A DNA stretch of 64,000 bases from Bugulina stolonifera. Lineage: Eukaryota > Bryozoa > Gymnolaemata > Cheilostomatida > Bugulidae. The notes beneath the pieces were generated by a model. The model worked only from the letters and a program-made list of their open reading frames with translations, had not been told where the DNA came from and did no database searches. Location: the NCBI GenBank assembly GCA_935421135.1, contig OW285191.1, forward strand, positions 2,108,001-2,172,000, in the 5' to 3' direction. Below are positions 22,690-35,700 of this stretch, piece after piece (positions within the stretch are counted from its first letter, which is position 1; each line of letters opens with the position of its first letter). A program made the translations under genes and the position numbers.

Positions 22690-23634
22690 TACAAGCAGTA
22701 TACATTATTTGATACAATGTGATGCGTACAAGTACAAAGTTACATATGTACATGTATATACATATATATAGATGTACATGTAGTTGTATACACTTCTAGT
22801 ATGCTACACACTGCAATGTACACATAAACTTGTGGTAATATAGTGACTACATTGGTAGCAAAATTATTACCAATAGACCAATTGCCTTTTCCTGGTGGCA
22901 CAACACAACTGGCTCAAAATAAATCGTCACATGTGATTGGCTAATTGACTGACTAAATATGTATGTTGCAATGATTCTGTGCTAGACACACAAGTACCGA
23001 TGGGTACGAGTGTGGGAAGGGTCTATGAGGATCAATTAGTCCTGTTTCTGTATTACATAAACTGATCAGTATTTATTTGGTGGATTATGATGTGTGTACG
23101 ACCCATAGGTCCTAGTTATCGCTTATTGACTAGAGTTCTCATGAATATGATCTATGCTAGTACACTGCATAGGCACTTCGGGCTACCCAGTCCAAAGAGA
23201 CTGAAAGTTGGAAGTATGCTGTTCTAGAAAAGACAACTCCAGATGCTTCTTGTAGCAGATGTACATGTATCTTTATTTGAACTCCAACCAACAACTGACT
23301 TGATAACGTAAAAGCAAACACCTTATTATATAGTTCTATATTACCGGTGAAAACTTCCGGCCGCTACTTTGTCTTGAGTACTGTGCAATAATACAAAAAG
23401 ATACGACGTTGGACCTCTTTGGGTCGGTCATGTTTAGAAAAAGGCATATATTCTTCCACATGCATTAATTGTAAAAGTAGAACTATATAATAGACTCTTG
23501 GTCATGTAAAACCAGGCATTCAGGTAACATTTACAGTGGAGGATATCGGGCAAATTATAACAGATACAAAGTAAGTATATAGTATAAGATGATTATATAC
23601 AATATAACAAGGAATGTGCCATGTTCAACAGGTA
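22690..23634. other. Intron-like, nothing coding recognised
   Basis: Probably the intron between the minus-strand exons at 24092-24165 and 22357-22688. A short plus-strand open stretch at 23525-23576 with splice-like ends (VTFTVEDIGQIITDTK) is too short to support. Confidence 0.35.
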
Positions 23635-23647
23635 CATATGTATATAG

Positions 23648-23906
23648 TCAACCCCTAGCAGCTCTCACTGCCAGGTGCCAGTGCTGGCCAACTCCCTGTG
23701 AGAAAGGCCCAGATAACATGGCCTTTTTTTGGCTGGGGGAGAGGAGTTGCCTTATAAAGCCATGCTGGCTTGCATGAACCCAAGGACTTAACATGGGGCA
23801 CAAGAGCAATTGTGGCTGGATGCTCTTCCTAACACCACCGTGACCGGGGTTTGAACCTGGAACCTTCAGCATGAAAGCTCAGCATTCTAACCCTAAGCCA
23901 CGGCTG
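23648..23906 (-). mobile_element. tRNA-derived SINE with 13-bp target duplication
   Basis: The 259-bp insertion is flanked by CATATGTATATAG at 23635-23647 and 23907-23919. Its minus-strand head has an A box (TGGCTTAGGGTTAGAATGC) and a B box (GGTTCAAACCCC), the pol III promoter of a tRNA. A non-tRNA body of about 170 bp follows, with an A-run near its middle (AAAAAAAGGCC). Confidence 0.85.
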
Positions 23907-24091
23907 CATATGTATATAGAGTCAGTATGTAAGTAACTAATGACTTGGACAATGTTAGTGTCATATAGCTATAGGTAAGGGTGTTACAAATATCTTAGCA
24001 GAACATTCTATAGCAGTGTGCTATACTATATCAATTGTGAATCTCAACTACTAAACATAATCACTGTCGCTATAACTCATACTCAGCTTAC

Positions 24092-24165
24092 CATTAAAGG
24101 TTGTGCTTTCATACTCCAAACTCAGATTCACCTTGGTGTCAGCCATGTTTCTCCACTCTGTGTAT
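24092..24165 (-). CDS. Extracellular exon of the single-pass membrane protein
   Basis: The 74-bp minus-strand exon between TTCTACAG and GTAAGC reads YTEWRNMADTKVNLSLEYES then TTFN, and ends in phase 1. That matches the start of the TM exon at 22688. Confidence 0.5.
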
Positions 24166-24189
24166 CTGTAGAACAGTACAGGGATCTCA

Positions 24190-24315
24190 TGTGCACTTTT
24201 AGTACAGCACAGTCAACACCTGTGTACGTGTATTACAGCACAGTCAACACCTGTGTACGTGTATTACAGCACAGTCAACACCTGTGTATGTGTATTACAG
24301 CACAGTCAACTCCTA
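24190..24315. repeat. 31-bp tandem repeat
   Basis: Four copies of a unit with AGCACAGTCAACACCTGTGT and ACGTGTATTAC, directly upstream (in minus orientation) of the exon at 24092-24165. Confidence 0.9.
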
Positions 24316-24379
24316 CATGCCCATTATGGTGCAGCAACTTTCAAAATTTACACTGTACAGAATGAGAGATTACACTCAC

Positions 24380-24464
24380 TTTACATTGCTTCACAGTCTT
24401 TCCAGAAGCATTGTGGAAAATCTTTGGATACTGTGGGACAATATTAACATGTGGCGGAACTTTT
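24380..24464 (-). CDS. Candidate extracellular exon, unrecognised
   Basis: A minus-strand exon with acceptor GCGCTAG and donor GTGAGT encodes KVPPHVNIVPQYPKIFHNAS then GKTVKQCK. It ends in phase 0, which does not match the phase of the next exon at 24165. A further exon may be missing from the model, or the two are unrelated. Confidence 0.4.
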
Positions 24465-25744
24465 CTAGCGCAACCATTGAATGTCAGTGCTATTGGTTTT
24501 ACAGGGTGGAAAGAAGTTGTAAAGATGTAGTAGTATGACGTAGTAATTGAAGTACTTACCTACATATACATGTAGTTGCAAAGCAACCCCTCAATGTGGC
24601 TATAATACAACTGACTGCTGTCGAATATAATGCTGTCCAATCCCATTTAATACAGTTAGAGCTAAGTATCACTTGCCAGTTGACTAACAGTATTTCTCAC
24701 AGGTAGATACAATGTTGAATAACATAGGATGATATTCAGTGAATGCATTGTTGCCGTACCGTACCATAAAAGCAATGGGTTAAAATATTGTATTTTTGCA
24801 AAAATAAACATAATTGTGTTTTTTACTATAAATATCAATCACTGCATATTGTTACATTGTTATTACGGAAACTGAAAGAGAAACGCCTAAGGCATCAGAG
24901 ATGATGAGAGAAGAAGCCAAGCATTGTCACCGGTAACAGATGCATGCCGACTGCTATTACAGTGTATCTTGGTGACTTCATGGCCACCGCACATGTGCAT
25001 TTAATCTCTAACATTTAACATTAATATTGAAAAATGTTGTCATGAATTGTGGGTGAACGCTTCAACATCGTGGACACTCATAACCCATTAGCTATTAATA
25101 GCTCATAATTACATAACTACATACAATACAACTCATACATACTGCATGTTTGTATATAACTAGAGCATATAGGAAACTCAATTTAAAAGGTACTAGGTTA
25201 ATATGAGTCCCATATATATTACAATGTAACCCCATTATGTAGTCCCATGTGCCTAGGGCTAAGCAGTGATGGGGTTAGGGCTAGGCGACGGTAGCCCTAG
25301 GGCTACTAATTTCTGTAGTTGTGAAAAATCTTAAACTGCTGTAGCATAAGTTCTCATGGGTAATCAGAGAGTAGAGTCTATGAAATCATAGAGCGCAGTC
25401 TATGAAATTAGCGTAACATTACATTTGCATACTCATAAAACGCAAGCTATACTCTGGTGGAACATAGGCTATACTCTGGTGGAACGTAGGCTATCTCAGG
25501 ACAACACGCATCATGCAGGTATAATGTGTATTAGTACCTGCATGTTCACATTACCTGCAGTTTCTATCTGCAAGTACATGTAAGTACAACGTAGGTAGAT
25601 AATTTCCAAGAATTCAGACTATATAAGCCAAGCAGTATCTGGTAATCACCAATAATACTGAGCTACTAATTGCTCTCAATGGGGGAATGGCTAATGATAT
25701 CATGTGGTATGGTAGAGGTTAGAGGGTATGCTACATGCACCACT

Positions 25745-25895
25745 GTATACATCATGTAGGTACACATCCCTACACATACATGTACCTACATAATATACAC
25801 ATACCTACATTATACACACACATACCTACACATACAGTCATGTACCTACATAATATACACATACCTACATTATACACACACATGCCTACACGTAC
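25745..25895. repeat. Tandem repeat of CCTACATAATATACACATA type
   Basis: Degenerate 40-60-bp units built from CATACCTACATTATACACAC. They lie next to the candidate exon at 25896. Confidence 0.85.
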
Positions 25896-25992
25896 AGGTA
25901 AGTTGAGCCACACAGTATTAAAGATACTCCCATTTAAATCATCATCATCATCATCACGAACTTCCAAACTATCAACTGGTATTTTATCACTA
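25896..25992 (-). CDS. Candidate acidic exon, unrecognised
   Basis: A minus-strand open stretch bounded by an AG and a GTACGT donor reads SDKIPVDSLEVRDDDDDDLN followed by GSIFNTVWLNLP. It could belong to the membrane-protein gene downstream, but the phase linkage is unresolved. The DDDDDD run comes from an ATC microsatellite. Confidence 0.35.
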
Positions 25993-26336
25993 CTTGTATA
26001 GGTGTTGTACTATAATTATGTCGAAGAAAGAAGACAACCCTAATCTAACATTTAATTATGAAACAGTTCAATGAATAGACTTGATGCTGTCTGACATTAT
26101 TAGATGGTAATTAAGGGGCAGTTGGTGGAGAAGTTGTACATGTGTTGCTACTTCAGGCTGTGCTGCTGATCAGTGTATATACAAGCTACATGTAAAGTGG
26201 TGGCACAGTCGCATAGGCAGCAGGTGCCCTCTATTACCTTGACCTGACTGATGGCAGCAGCTACCTACATCTCCAACTCCACGCACTCATTTACAGCGCA
26301 TCCACCAGCGCTATACTAAATGTGTTTACCTGCAGT

Positions 26337-26424
26337 ACCGTAGTACTAGGCTATACAGGTTCTACTCTGATACGTCGGCCCTGGGTAGGTTCATTCTTAT
26401 CAAGAGTTGCCTGCTAGATACACG
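26337..26424 (+). CDS. Candidate exon, unrecognised
   Basis: An open stretch between a strong acceptor (TTTACCTGCAG) and a GTGAGT donor reads YRSTRLYRFYSDTSALGRFI then LIKSCLLDT. There are no neighbouring exons that I can join. The upstream sequence back to about 26240 stays open in the same frame. Confidence 0.25.
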
Positions 26425-26599
26425 TGAGTAATGATTTTCTAGTCTATTATCATTATAATAGATACACTAAATAGTGAATCTAGTCACAGGTACATGTAGT
26501 TTGACATATCATAGAGTACTACTGGCTATAAGTATGTCAGTTATTTAATAGTTGTCAGTAATATGCTGATGCTCTGTACAATCTCCATAGAATGTCTAT

Positions 26600-26935
26600 T
26601 ATGGCCTAGGGATTTAGATGCTTGCCTCTAGTTCAGAAAGCCTGGGTTTGATTCCCAGAGGTGATGAACTTCTCAGACTCAGGCTGATCACTCAGTCCCT
26701 GCAGGTCAAGACTTGAATTAATGGGGACTCTCCTCTGTGTATTTCACCTGCATGCAGGATAAAGATCTACGATCCAAAGATCACGGCGGGGCAGGTGAAA
26801 AAACGGCAGCACCAGCACCGTCTGCTCTGGTCTTGTAGCAGTGGTTCACGCTGGGTTCATAACAGGCAGTGACTGAAGGGTGGTGGTGAGAACTTAGTAA
26901 GCTGACACACCACTATGAAATAAGACACACCTAGC
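26600..26935 (+). repeat. tRNA-derived SINE-like element
   Basis: The head ATGGCCTAGGGATTTAGATG with B box GGGTTTGATTCCC is tRNA-like. It is followed by about 250 bp of structured, GC-richer body. No target duplication could be assigned. Confidence 0.55.
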
Positions 26936-27644
26936 TGTGGTACATTGTATACAAAATTCCACCGACGTACACAGAAATCAGAAATGAGGGTCTGCCATTA
27001 TTATATTATTATTATTATTGTTATACTTTGACTATCAATCCGTCTTTACAAAGTTTTTTTTTCATGTTTTGACTCTAAAATTCTTCAGGGAAGACCTGAC
27101 TACCAATATGACCTTACAGCATGACCTACTTATACGCATTATCTAGGTTAGAGTCCATTTATTTCACAGCAACATTATCTTCTTTTAGAATATAAGCCAA
27201 CAATTCTCAACTACACAATGTGTAGGGTCGGAGCCAAATTGTTACTACTACAAATTGAAATTTTTGACCCTTGCTGACAGAATAGTACTTTGCAGATTGT
27301 TGAATGATTTATCAATCACTTTTTTGACCTATTTTATAACATAATCCTATGTATGTTGGCTGTAATTAAAAATATTTGGTCTAGATAGTCCCAATAATCG
27401 GAAAAATGCCTGTCATTTCAAGAATGCAAAAATTTTCGCCATTGCAGTTGTAACAACTTTGCTCCAACCCTACGCATGTAATTTCAACATATTCTCTGAG
27501 AAAGTTATCTTTAGTGGTAATTATTCAGTCTGGGCTTATAATTAAAAATAGAGTTTCGAAATTTGAAATTAATTTATAATTATGTATCTCACCAGTCTTG
27601 CAGTGCTGTACCTGGGTACTAGCAAGATCTTACCAAACCTGATA

Positions 27645-27852
27645 CACATCAGTAGTGCTCTCTGTCCTCCATAGGATGACAGGGGTGACAACCTGACACA
27701 CATCGGTAGTGCTCTCTGCCCTCCATAGGATGGCAGGGGTGACAGCCTGACGCACAGTGGTAGTGCTCTCTGTCCTCTATAGGATGGCAGGGGTGACAAC
27801 CTGACACACAGTGGTACTGCTTTCTGTCCTCCATAGGATGACAGGGGGGACA
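27645..27852. repeat. 52-bp minisatellite
   Basis: Four copies of a unit containing GTAGTGCTCTCTGTCCTCCA and TAGGATGACAGGGGTGACAA. It is open in two minus-strand frames but shows no coding signal outside the repeat. Confidence 0.9.
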
Positions 27853-29775
27853 ACCCTTATTAATTCATATATTTATTCCTTGATGCTATCATGACACAAG
27901 TAGAAGTAAAGTCTGCTTTAGCAAGTAGTGTAAATGTACATTGTATATTTTATGTATAAAACATATAGGTGCCTTTCTACAGATTGCAGAGCCAATTTAT
28001 AATATAACAACATTATAAAACAAATAATTATGTATAATATTTATTACTAATATTTATCTAAGTATGTATAGGAGCACAAAGTTCATATCCGAAACTGATA
28101 TCTGAACAACTCTGACAAGTATACGATGTAGTAAGTGAACAAGTGAGAAATATATAAACATGACTACTTTTCCACCCATAAAACCAGAGTGATTTCATTA
28201 TATTATATAATGTACATGTACATGTATATACATGTACATATTTAAACATAAGACACAACAGTACGTGTACATGTATCATACGTATATTACAATGTACATT
28301 AACACATGGGATATACATCATCAGTCAGCATGTATTAAGCTTATCTTCTCTTCATCTGGTCTTATAGCTGCCAACATCTCACGGTTGCTGCCATACTAAC
28401 TGACATCCTCACATGCCTTTAGCTGATGATTTGATATATTGTAGTAACAATATACACATTACTTTAACTTATGATATAAAGGGTTTTACATGTACCTACA
28501 AGTAGTTGGATATTCTGTAAGTAAATACTATGTACTTTGTATTATTTTTGAGTCAAAAGTTATTATACTATTGTATTGTTATTCTAATCTACACTGTATA
28601 TTATAATATTACTTTTAATACTCAGTTTTAGATTTACAATATAACTACATGAATTATTGCTGATATCTTACCCAATACGTCTTGTCTACTTTTGGAACTT
28701 GCCATTTGTGTAAAATACAGTGTAGTTATAACTTGGTAGTTTTGATTTCGCTTCGGCAGTTCAGGAGGGTTAGTTCAGGTAAGTCAGTTCAGGTGGGTCA
28801 GTTCAGGTGGGTCAGTTCAAGTAGGTCGGTTCAGGTGGGTCAAAACATTCCAAGCAATTACTTCTGGAATGGTAGTCTACTTGTCAGAACAATAGTAGGA
28901 TGGATATTACCACTGGACACACTTACACTTACATGTATGTTATGTTGATAATAACTAGATAAGAACACAGCAGAGGCGTGTCTTATACTACTACTAGTAT
29001 GGCTTATGTAGGTATATAAACATCCACATGTACCTGTACATCCAGATGTGGTGTAAGTAAGTGAATGTACAATCTACTTTATATACCAGCACACAGCATG
29101 TTAGTGATGACATTATCAGTAAAGGGATAGTTCGAAGATGTCAGTTAGAAACAGGACGTTTCGAAAATGTTCGTTGGAAAACATCCATTGCAAAACTGTA
29201 CAGATTACATGTAGGAGAACACATCTGAGTCTAGTATGGGACACCCAGACCTAATTTATTCAATTTTGGCATAACTGAATAAGAATTTATGATATACAAT
29301 GTACATCTGCTAGTAATGAGAAAATATTTACTGGTCATGGACGATGGTGGAGACTAGCTAACATGGCTCTTGGTGTTGGCCACTTCTTTTTGTTTGACAG
29401 TCCCTGTTCACTAGAGCTCAAATGTGTTCCAATGTAGTTGGTGTAATATGCTCTACTATAAAACTTGTAAAATATAAGTAGAAAGGCTAGATAGACCTCA
29501 ATCTCATATCAGATCATTATTACATAACAGAGGGTTGGACTGATAGTTATACAGTACAACTCACAGCTATCAATCAACTGCACACAGACGACCCACAATG
29601 CACTAACGACGATACAGCCCTGCATTTTACTCACAGAGTACAATACTGCTGACGCCACTGTATCATATATTTAGTACAGCTGCTTCTATCCACTTCTCTT
29701 ATGACACATGGTAAACCCTATTCTTTAGAGTGTGAGCACCTGCTACTGCTGCCGCCGGCTGCCAACTACCAAGGA

Positions 29776-32700
29776 ATGATACTACGCACTCTACAGTTAT
29801 TCCTGTCTCAGTTTCTGTTGCTGTCAGTCACACTGACCTCTACGGCAGCAGCTGAGTTTGTTGATGAGTGTAAGACATCAGTGGAGAGATATGTTTTCAC
29901 GTCAGCAAGATTTGAGTATGCAAATGACGGCAGCAACAGAACTGGAGGGTCGGTAGAGAGAGGCCACACCCACCCAAGCAACTCTCCTGACCAACCTATC
30001 ACAGGTAACCTACTGTAATAGCCTTAGGTCCAGCTGTTGCTTATTTATCTATGCTATTCCCTCCGTTACTGTAGGTATACCTGCATATGGCAACTGAAGA
30101 TATACATGTATATTACAGTATACTCGAGTCAAATCACCCTTCTGAACTGAAATCGTTACGGGCAATATGATAGACTTAAATGCTAGCTAGCACTTTCCCA
30201 GCCTGCTCCCCTATTCTGTTAACCTCAGATCTGTAGTCCCAGTCTGCTGCACTACCCTCATAGCCTCAGATCTATGATCTCAGTCCACTGCAATACTCTT
30301 ATAGCCTAAAATCTGTGTTCCTCTATTTTTCAGAGCCATTCTACAGCTCTACAGTAGCAGCACAAGCATTATCACCATTGCTTACCTAAGTGCACATGTC
30401 CTCATACTTTCCATAATAAGTTAATTATTGTTTGTTTGTGCTATTAGTTTACATTCCTAACTTGATATAATTTCAGACTGAAGGTATCTACACGTACATA
30501 GCATAACACATGCATCTACACGTACAGAGTGTAGTACATGCATCTACACGTGCATAGCATAGTATATGACATATCTACACGTGTATAGCATAGTACATGA
30601 CATATCTACACGTGCATAGTATAGTAAATGCATCTACATGTACATAGCAAAGTACATGACGTATCTACACATATATAGCATAGTGCATGACGCATCTACA
30701 CATACAAAGTGTAGTACATAGTACATACATATAGTACATAGTACATACATGTAGTACATAGTACATACATGTAGTACATACTACACAGCATACGTGTAGT
30801 ATTGCAAATATAGCGACTTGGGTTTATATTGATAGAGTTTTCCCTTCTCTGTGGCATTATTTCTATGAGCACTGAGTTATCTTCTCTCTGTAGTATTATC
30901 TCAATGAGCACAGAGTTATCCTCTCTCTGTTGCATTACCTCAGTGAGCACAGAGTTATCCTCTCTCTGTGGTATTATTTCAATGAGTACATTCTTTGCCA
31001 GGTATATTGGTTTCACCTCAGAAGGATGTGTTTGGATGCACCACACAATCCTACGGTTTGGGCCTACCAGTAGAATGGATAGCCCTAGTTCAGAGAGGCA
31101 AGTGTGCATTCAGTAAGAAGAGCAACGCTTCCTTCACCTTAGGAGCCAAAGGAATTATAGTCTATGAAAATCGGCTTAATTACAGCTCAACAGTGATGAC
31201 GGGTATTCCAAGTGAGTTTATCATTATCATTATGATATATTAGAGTTGTCAGCACATTGTTAGTGAGCAGACGAGGCAACTCCTCGAATGAACACAGTAT
31301 TAAAATATATATGTAAAATTTACATGAAACATAGTACGTACCATTATGTAGCTTTTAGTGTAAAACATATACCAATTGAAAATAATATCAATAGTAGTTA
31401 TCCGCCCCTGTAGCTGCTACAAGTCACGACTCTGTATACTAATGCTTGTATTACTCAGGTAGTATGGCATCAGTACTACTACCCCAAGAAACTGGACAGA
31501 GATATCTAGAGCTGTTGGGAGAAGGTGTAGAGGTCAATGTCACGTTATACAAAGGCCAGCAGGAAGACGTGTTAAGAGTGGAGAATACTGAAAGTAATTG
31601 TAGTTACTGTAATTATTACTAGTACCTACGAGTGCCTACTAGTACACACAGAATACAGTATCTAGTACCTAAAGACTACCTAGTACCTACAGACTACCTA
31701 GTACCTACAGACCACCTAGTACCTACAGACTATCTAGCACCTACAGACTACCTAGTACCTACAGACTACCTAGTACCTAAAGACTACCTAGTACCTACAG
31801 ACTACCTAGTACCTACAGACTACCTAGTACCTATAGACTACCTAGTACCTACAGACCACCTAGCACCTACAGACTACCTAGCACCTGCAGACTACCTAGC
31901 ACCTACAGACTACCTAGTACCTACAGACTACCTAGTACCTACAGACTAGCATTGATGTTATGTTTTGGAGTGATATTGATATCTTTTTCTGCTAAAATAG
32001 AACAACCATCATATCACACTCGTATTACACTTTTGCATGTAATTAAAATCATATATCACACTTGTATTACACTTGGACTTGTCTGTCTGTGTGTATTCTG
32101 CTCTAGGGCAGGGCCCTCATTCTGGTCCTCTCCAAAATTCTCTATCTTCCGCCTCTCTCTTCATACTATGGTATTGCTTTCCATTTTCTATTATCATCTA
32201 TCATCATCATTCTTTTTCTCTCTCTGGGTCGTTTGGACTCAGCTCACTAACCGAAGGTAGCCTCAAACAATAATTTGAATTGTGCTGTGTGAGCAGTACT
32301 TCAGATCAAAATTTTCCAAGTAATTTCTACTTTCGTTTCTGTTTAACTGTTGAGGATAGAACGGTGCTGAGTTTATCATACAAACAACCAGTTCTATGTA
32401 GAATGCCAGAGATGACAGCTGCTGCCACTATACATTGCATATAACACTTTGTTCTAGAACCATCCAACACTGTGCTGATAGTGATGGCTTGCATCATGTG
32501 TCCAGCTGCAGTTCTACTCAACTCTGCCTCGCTGGTAGCCATGTACAAGTACCAAGTGAAGCAAAAGCCCCACCTCTACCTCATAGCAAACCTCCTCTTC
32601 ACTGACCTCTTCGTGGCCTTTACAGGCTCTGTATCAATACTGGTAAGTTACAGGCTCTGTATCAATACTGGGAAGTCAAGTGTTCATGATGTCTGTATGC

Positions 32701-35700
32701 ATACAATGCACATCTAGGGAAACTAAATCCCCTGTTAGGTGCAGTAGTGGAGAAATCTGGATAGCCTTAGTTCCTTGTTTGTGGTTGGGGTTTGGGGTAA
32801 GGGCGGTCAACCAGCAAAATATAGAGAAGACAACTTCTGCTGCTTCATTTTTGGCGAAGAACAAAGGCTATCTCAAATTTCTCCACTTCTGCACCTAACT
32901 CTAAATCTCTATGCCAAAAGTATCTTTGAGAACTGAAATTTCATTAGCATATTATAAGTTCAGCCTGGTGAACATACTAGACTCTCTAAACATGGAAAGG
33001 TACAAAACTGTTTGTGAAGAAACGAGCAGTACCTTCTCCAGTGTGACTACAATGTATGTAGGGACAGTGCAACTAGTGAATATCTAATAGTATTAGTACC
33101 TACCAGTAGGGATGCACCATAGATATAATATAAACACTAGATAGGACACCCTGTGTTAATGCTCCAATGCCCAAATGGCAAATGTCTTATTAAATTGTTG
33201 GAAAAACCCACAACATAACGTAATCTCACCATGGAGTTGCAGGCATTCAAAGATGGCTCACACTATATATTATAATGGAATACTGCAGCCTAAACTAGGT
33301 CCACTTTAGTTTAAATCAAACACTGCTGCCATAATATTGGTGTCCTGGCAAATTAATGTCTACGTAGCACATCACCACATGAAGGCCTATCAGCTGGTAC
33401 TAAACACCACCTATTTACACTGTCTAAAAGTGCTAAAATTTGCTAATATGAACATGATATAAATACTTCAATAAGTTTCCAAAGTCCTTGGCCTTGAGAA
33501 TAGTACATTACCTGCTGTCAGCAGGTAATGCACTATTAGCATACATTATCAGGCTGCTAATGACTGTCTTTATAGGAGAGGTGCTATGACTAGCACATCA
33601 CAGTCGCTGAGATATGTTATTTGTGGCAGCATAGGAGAGTGTTCATATTAACAGCTTTCTGGTGTATGAGCTTACACATTCTTTCAACTTGGAGGATCTG
33701 TCTAATAGATCTTTAGCGATCTGGCAGGGTTCAGAGACAATAGGGTTAGGTTGTGTTAGACCTCCACAGGTTCTTAATAGATGTTAAGATTAAGTAGATC
33801 ATAGACTAATGCAAAGTGAAGCATCACTGGAGTATGGAGTGTAAGTGCATAAGGCTACCTGCTGTGCACATGGACTATTACATGTACTTTATATCAATTG
33901 GTGTAACATGACAAGCTGTAGGCTACCCATGTGTGATGTAATTTATTATAAACAGCATGAAGTGCCAATAAACAAGGTTATAACTGTTTTACTTTCACTT
34001 TACAGGTTTGCTACTGTCTGTGGCACTGTGGTCAACACATGCCTAACAAAAACAGCATGCTGCTCCAATCGTTACACTCAGTACTACTAACATGATTTCA
34101 AACATTTAGAACCAATTAATTGCTTTTAGGGAGTGTGGCAATAAACATAGCCTCACTTGACATGTTTCTTCATGGTAATAAATTTGCAAAAGAATGATAT
34201 GTCAAAACACAAGCACTTTGGAAACTTTGGAAACTTATTGAAGTGTACATCATGTTTACTTCATGTACATTAGTAATTTTGAGTACTTTTAGACAGTGTA
34301 AATAGGTAGTGTTTAGTACTAGCTGATAGGCCTTCATGTGGTGATGTGCTATGTAGTCATCATTTTACCATGCTAATAGTACATTACCTGCTGACAGCAG
34401 GCAATGTACTATTCTCAAGGTCAAGGACTTTGGAAACTTATTGAAGTATTTATATCCTGTTTATATTAGCAACTTTTAGCACTTTTAGATAGTGTAAATA
34501 GGTGATGTTTAGTACCAGCTGATAGGCCTTCATGTGGTGATGTGCTATGCAGACATTAATTTGCCAGGACACCAATATTATGGCAGCAGTGTTTGATTTA
34601 AACCAAAGTGGAGCTAGTTTAGGCTACAGTATTCCATTATAATATATAGTGTGAGCCATCACTGAATGCCTGCAACTCCATGGTGAGATTACGTTACGTT
34701 GTGGGTTTTTCCAACAATTTAATAAGACATTTGGGCATTGGAGCGTTAACACAGGGTGTCCTATCTAGTCTTTATATTATATCTATGGGATGCACTAACA
34801 CTGCGCTTGCATTCCAACATACAGTGTAATTCCTATTACAGTCTGTAGGCCGCAGTGTGTAGGCTGCGTGCATAAGATACATGTCAACTCTCACATTTAT
34901 CCAATAGATTACTGTAGCTGTTTGAAATGAATGGGAAGCCATGACGAGTGATCGAATAGTGCTGACCTTTAAAATACATGTCCGTAGAGTTTGTAGTAGT
35001 AGACAATTCCTTATTAGCAATAAGATGTGGATAATATGTATATTATATTATCACTACTAGGGATTATTGTTATCATTATGGCTGCTGCACAAGGGGCAAT
35101 TATTTATATCTGTGTAAAATACCAAATATGGGCATATACATATATGGTGGTTGTATATAATGTAAACCTATGATATTGGTTGGGTTTAATTATATGACTG
35201 TCATTACAATGTACATGTATAGAATAGCTACATGACTATAAGCTAGTCTGTATGGTGTCTAGTTTATTTATAAGTACAAAATAATAATACAGAGATATCT
35301 ACACACTTACAGTACGAATGTACATACAGTTCCTTGAAATAAGAGGTGAACGATTAATAATATATAGAGTAGACATCTACCATGTGTGTTAATGGTCACA
35401 TCTACAGTGGATCCAACACGGTACATGTGCATGGATTGCAGGTAATAGTCACTATTTTATGTATATATAAAAGCTCCATATATGGAGCTTTGATATATAG
35501 GCCTACATAAAATAGTGACTATTACCTGAAATCCATGTTATATTGTACTATAACGTATACGTTGTAGCACAATATAACATACCCATACACATGTACATGA
35601 ATATATGCGAGTACATGTATAATATAACATGATCGTAACAATATTGCTATTATATGGTATGTAAATTCATTGGAGTCTTCCAAGATGGACAACTTCAGCA

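Larger units (their letters stand above)
26450..29775. other. Gene-poor interval
   Basis: No supportable exon in 3.3 kb. It contains a SINE-like element (26600-26935), a 52-bp tandem array (27645-27850) and short GTCAGTTCAGGTGG repeats (28755-28845). TACATGTA clusters lie near 28210-28270. The last few hundred bases are the probable promoter region of the receptor gene. Confidence 0.5.

Noticed and set aside
23830..23906. A functional tRNA gene on the minus strand
   Set aside because: A and B boxes are present but the unit is the head of a 259-bp insertion with a 13-bp target duplication, so it is a SINE.
33845..34090. 81-residue plus-strand frame as a possible receptor exon
   Set aside because: It lies inside the foldback element and has no membrane segment or phase-compatible splice sites.
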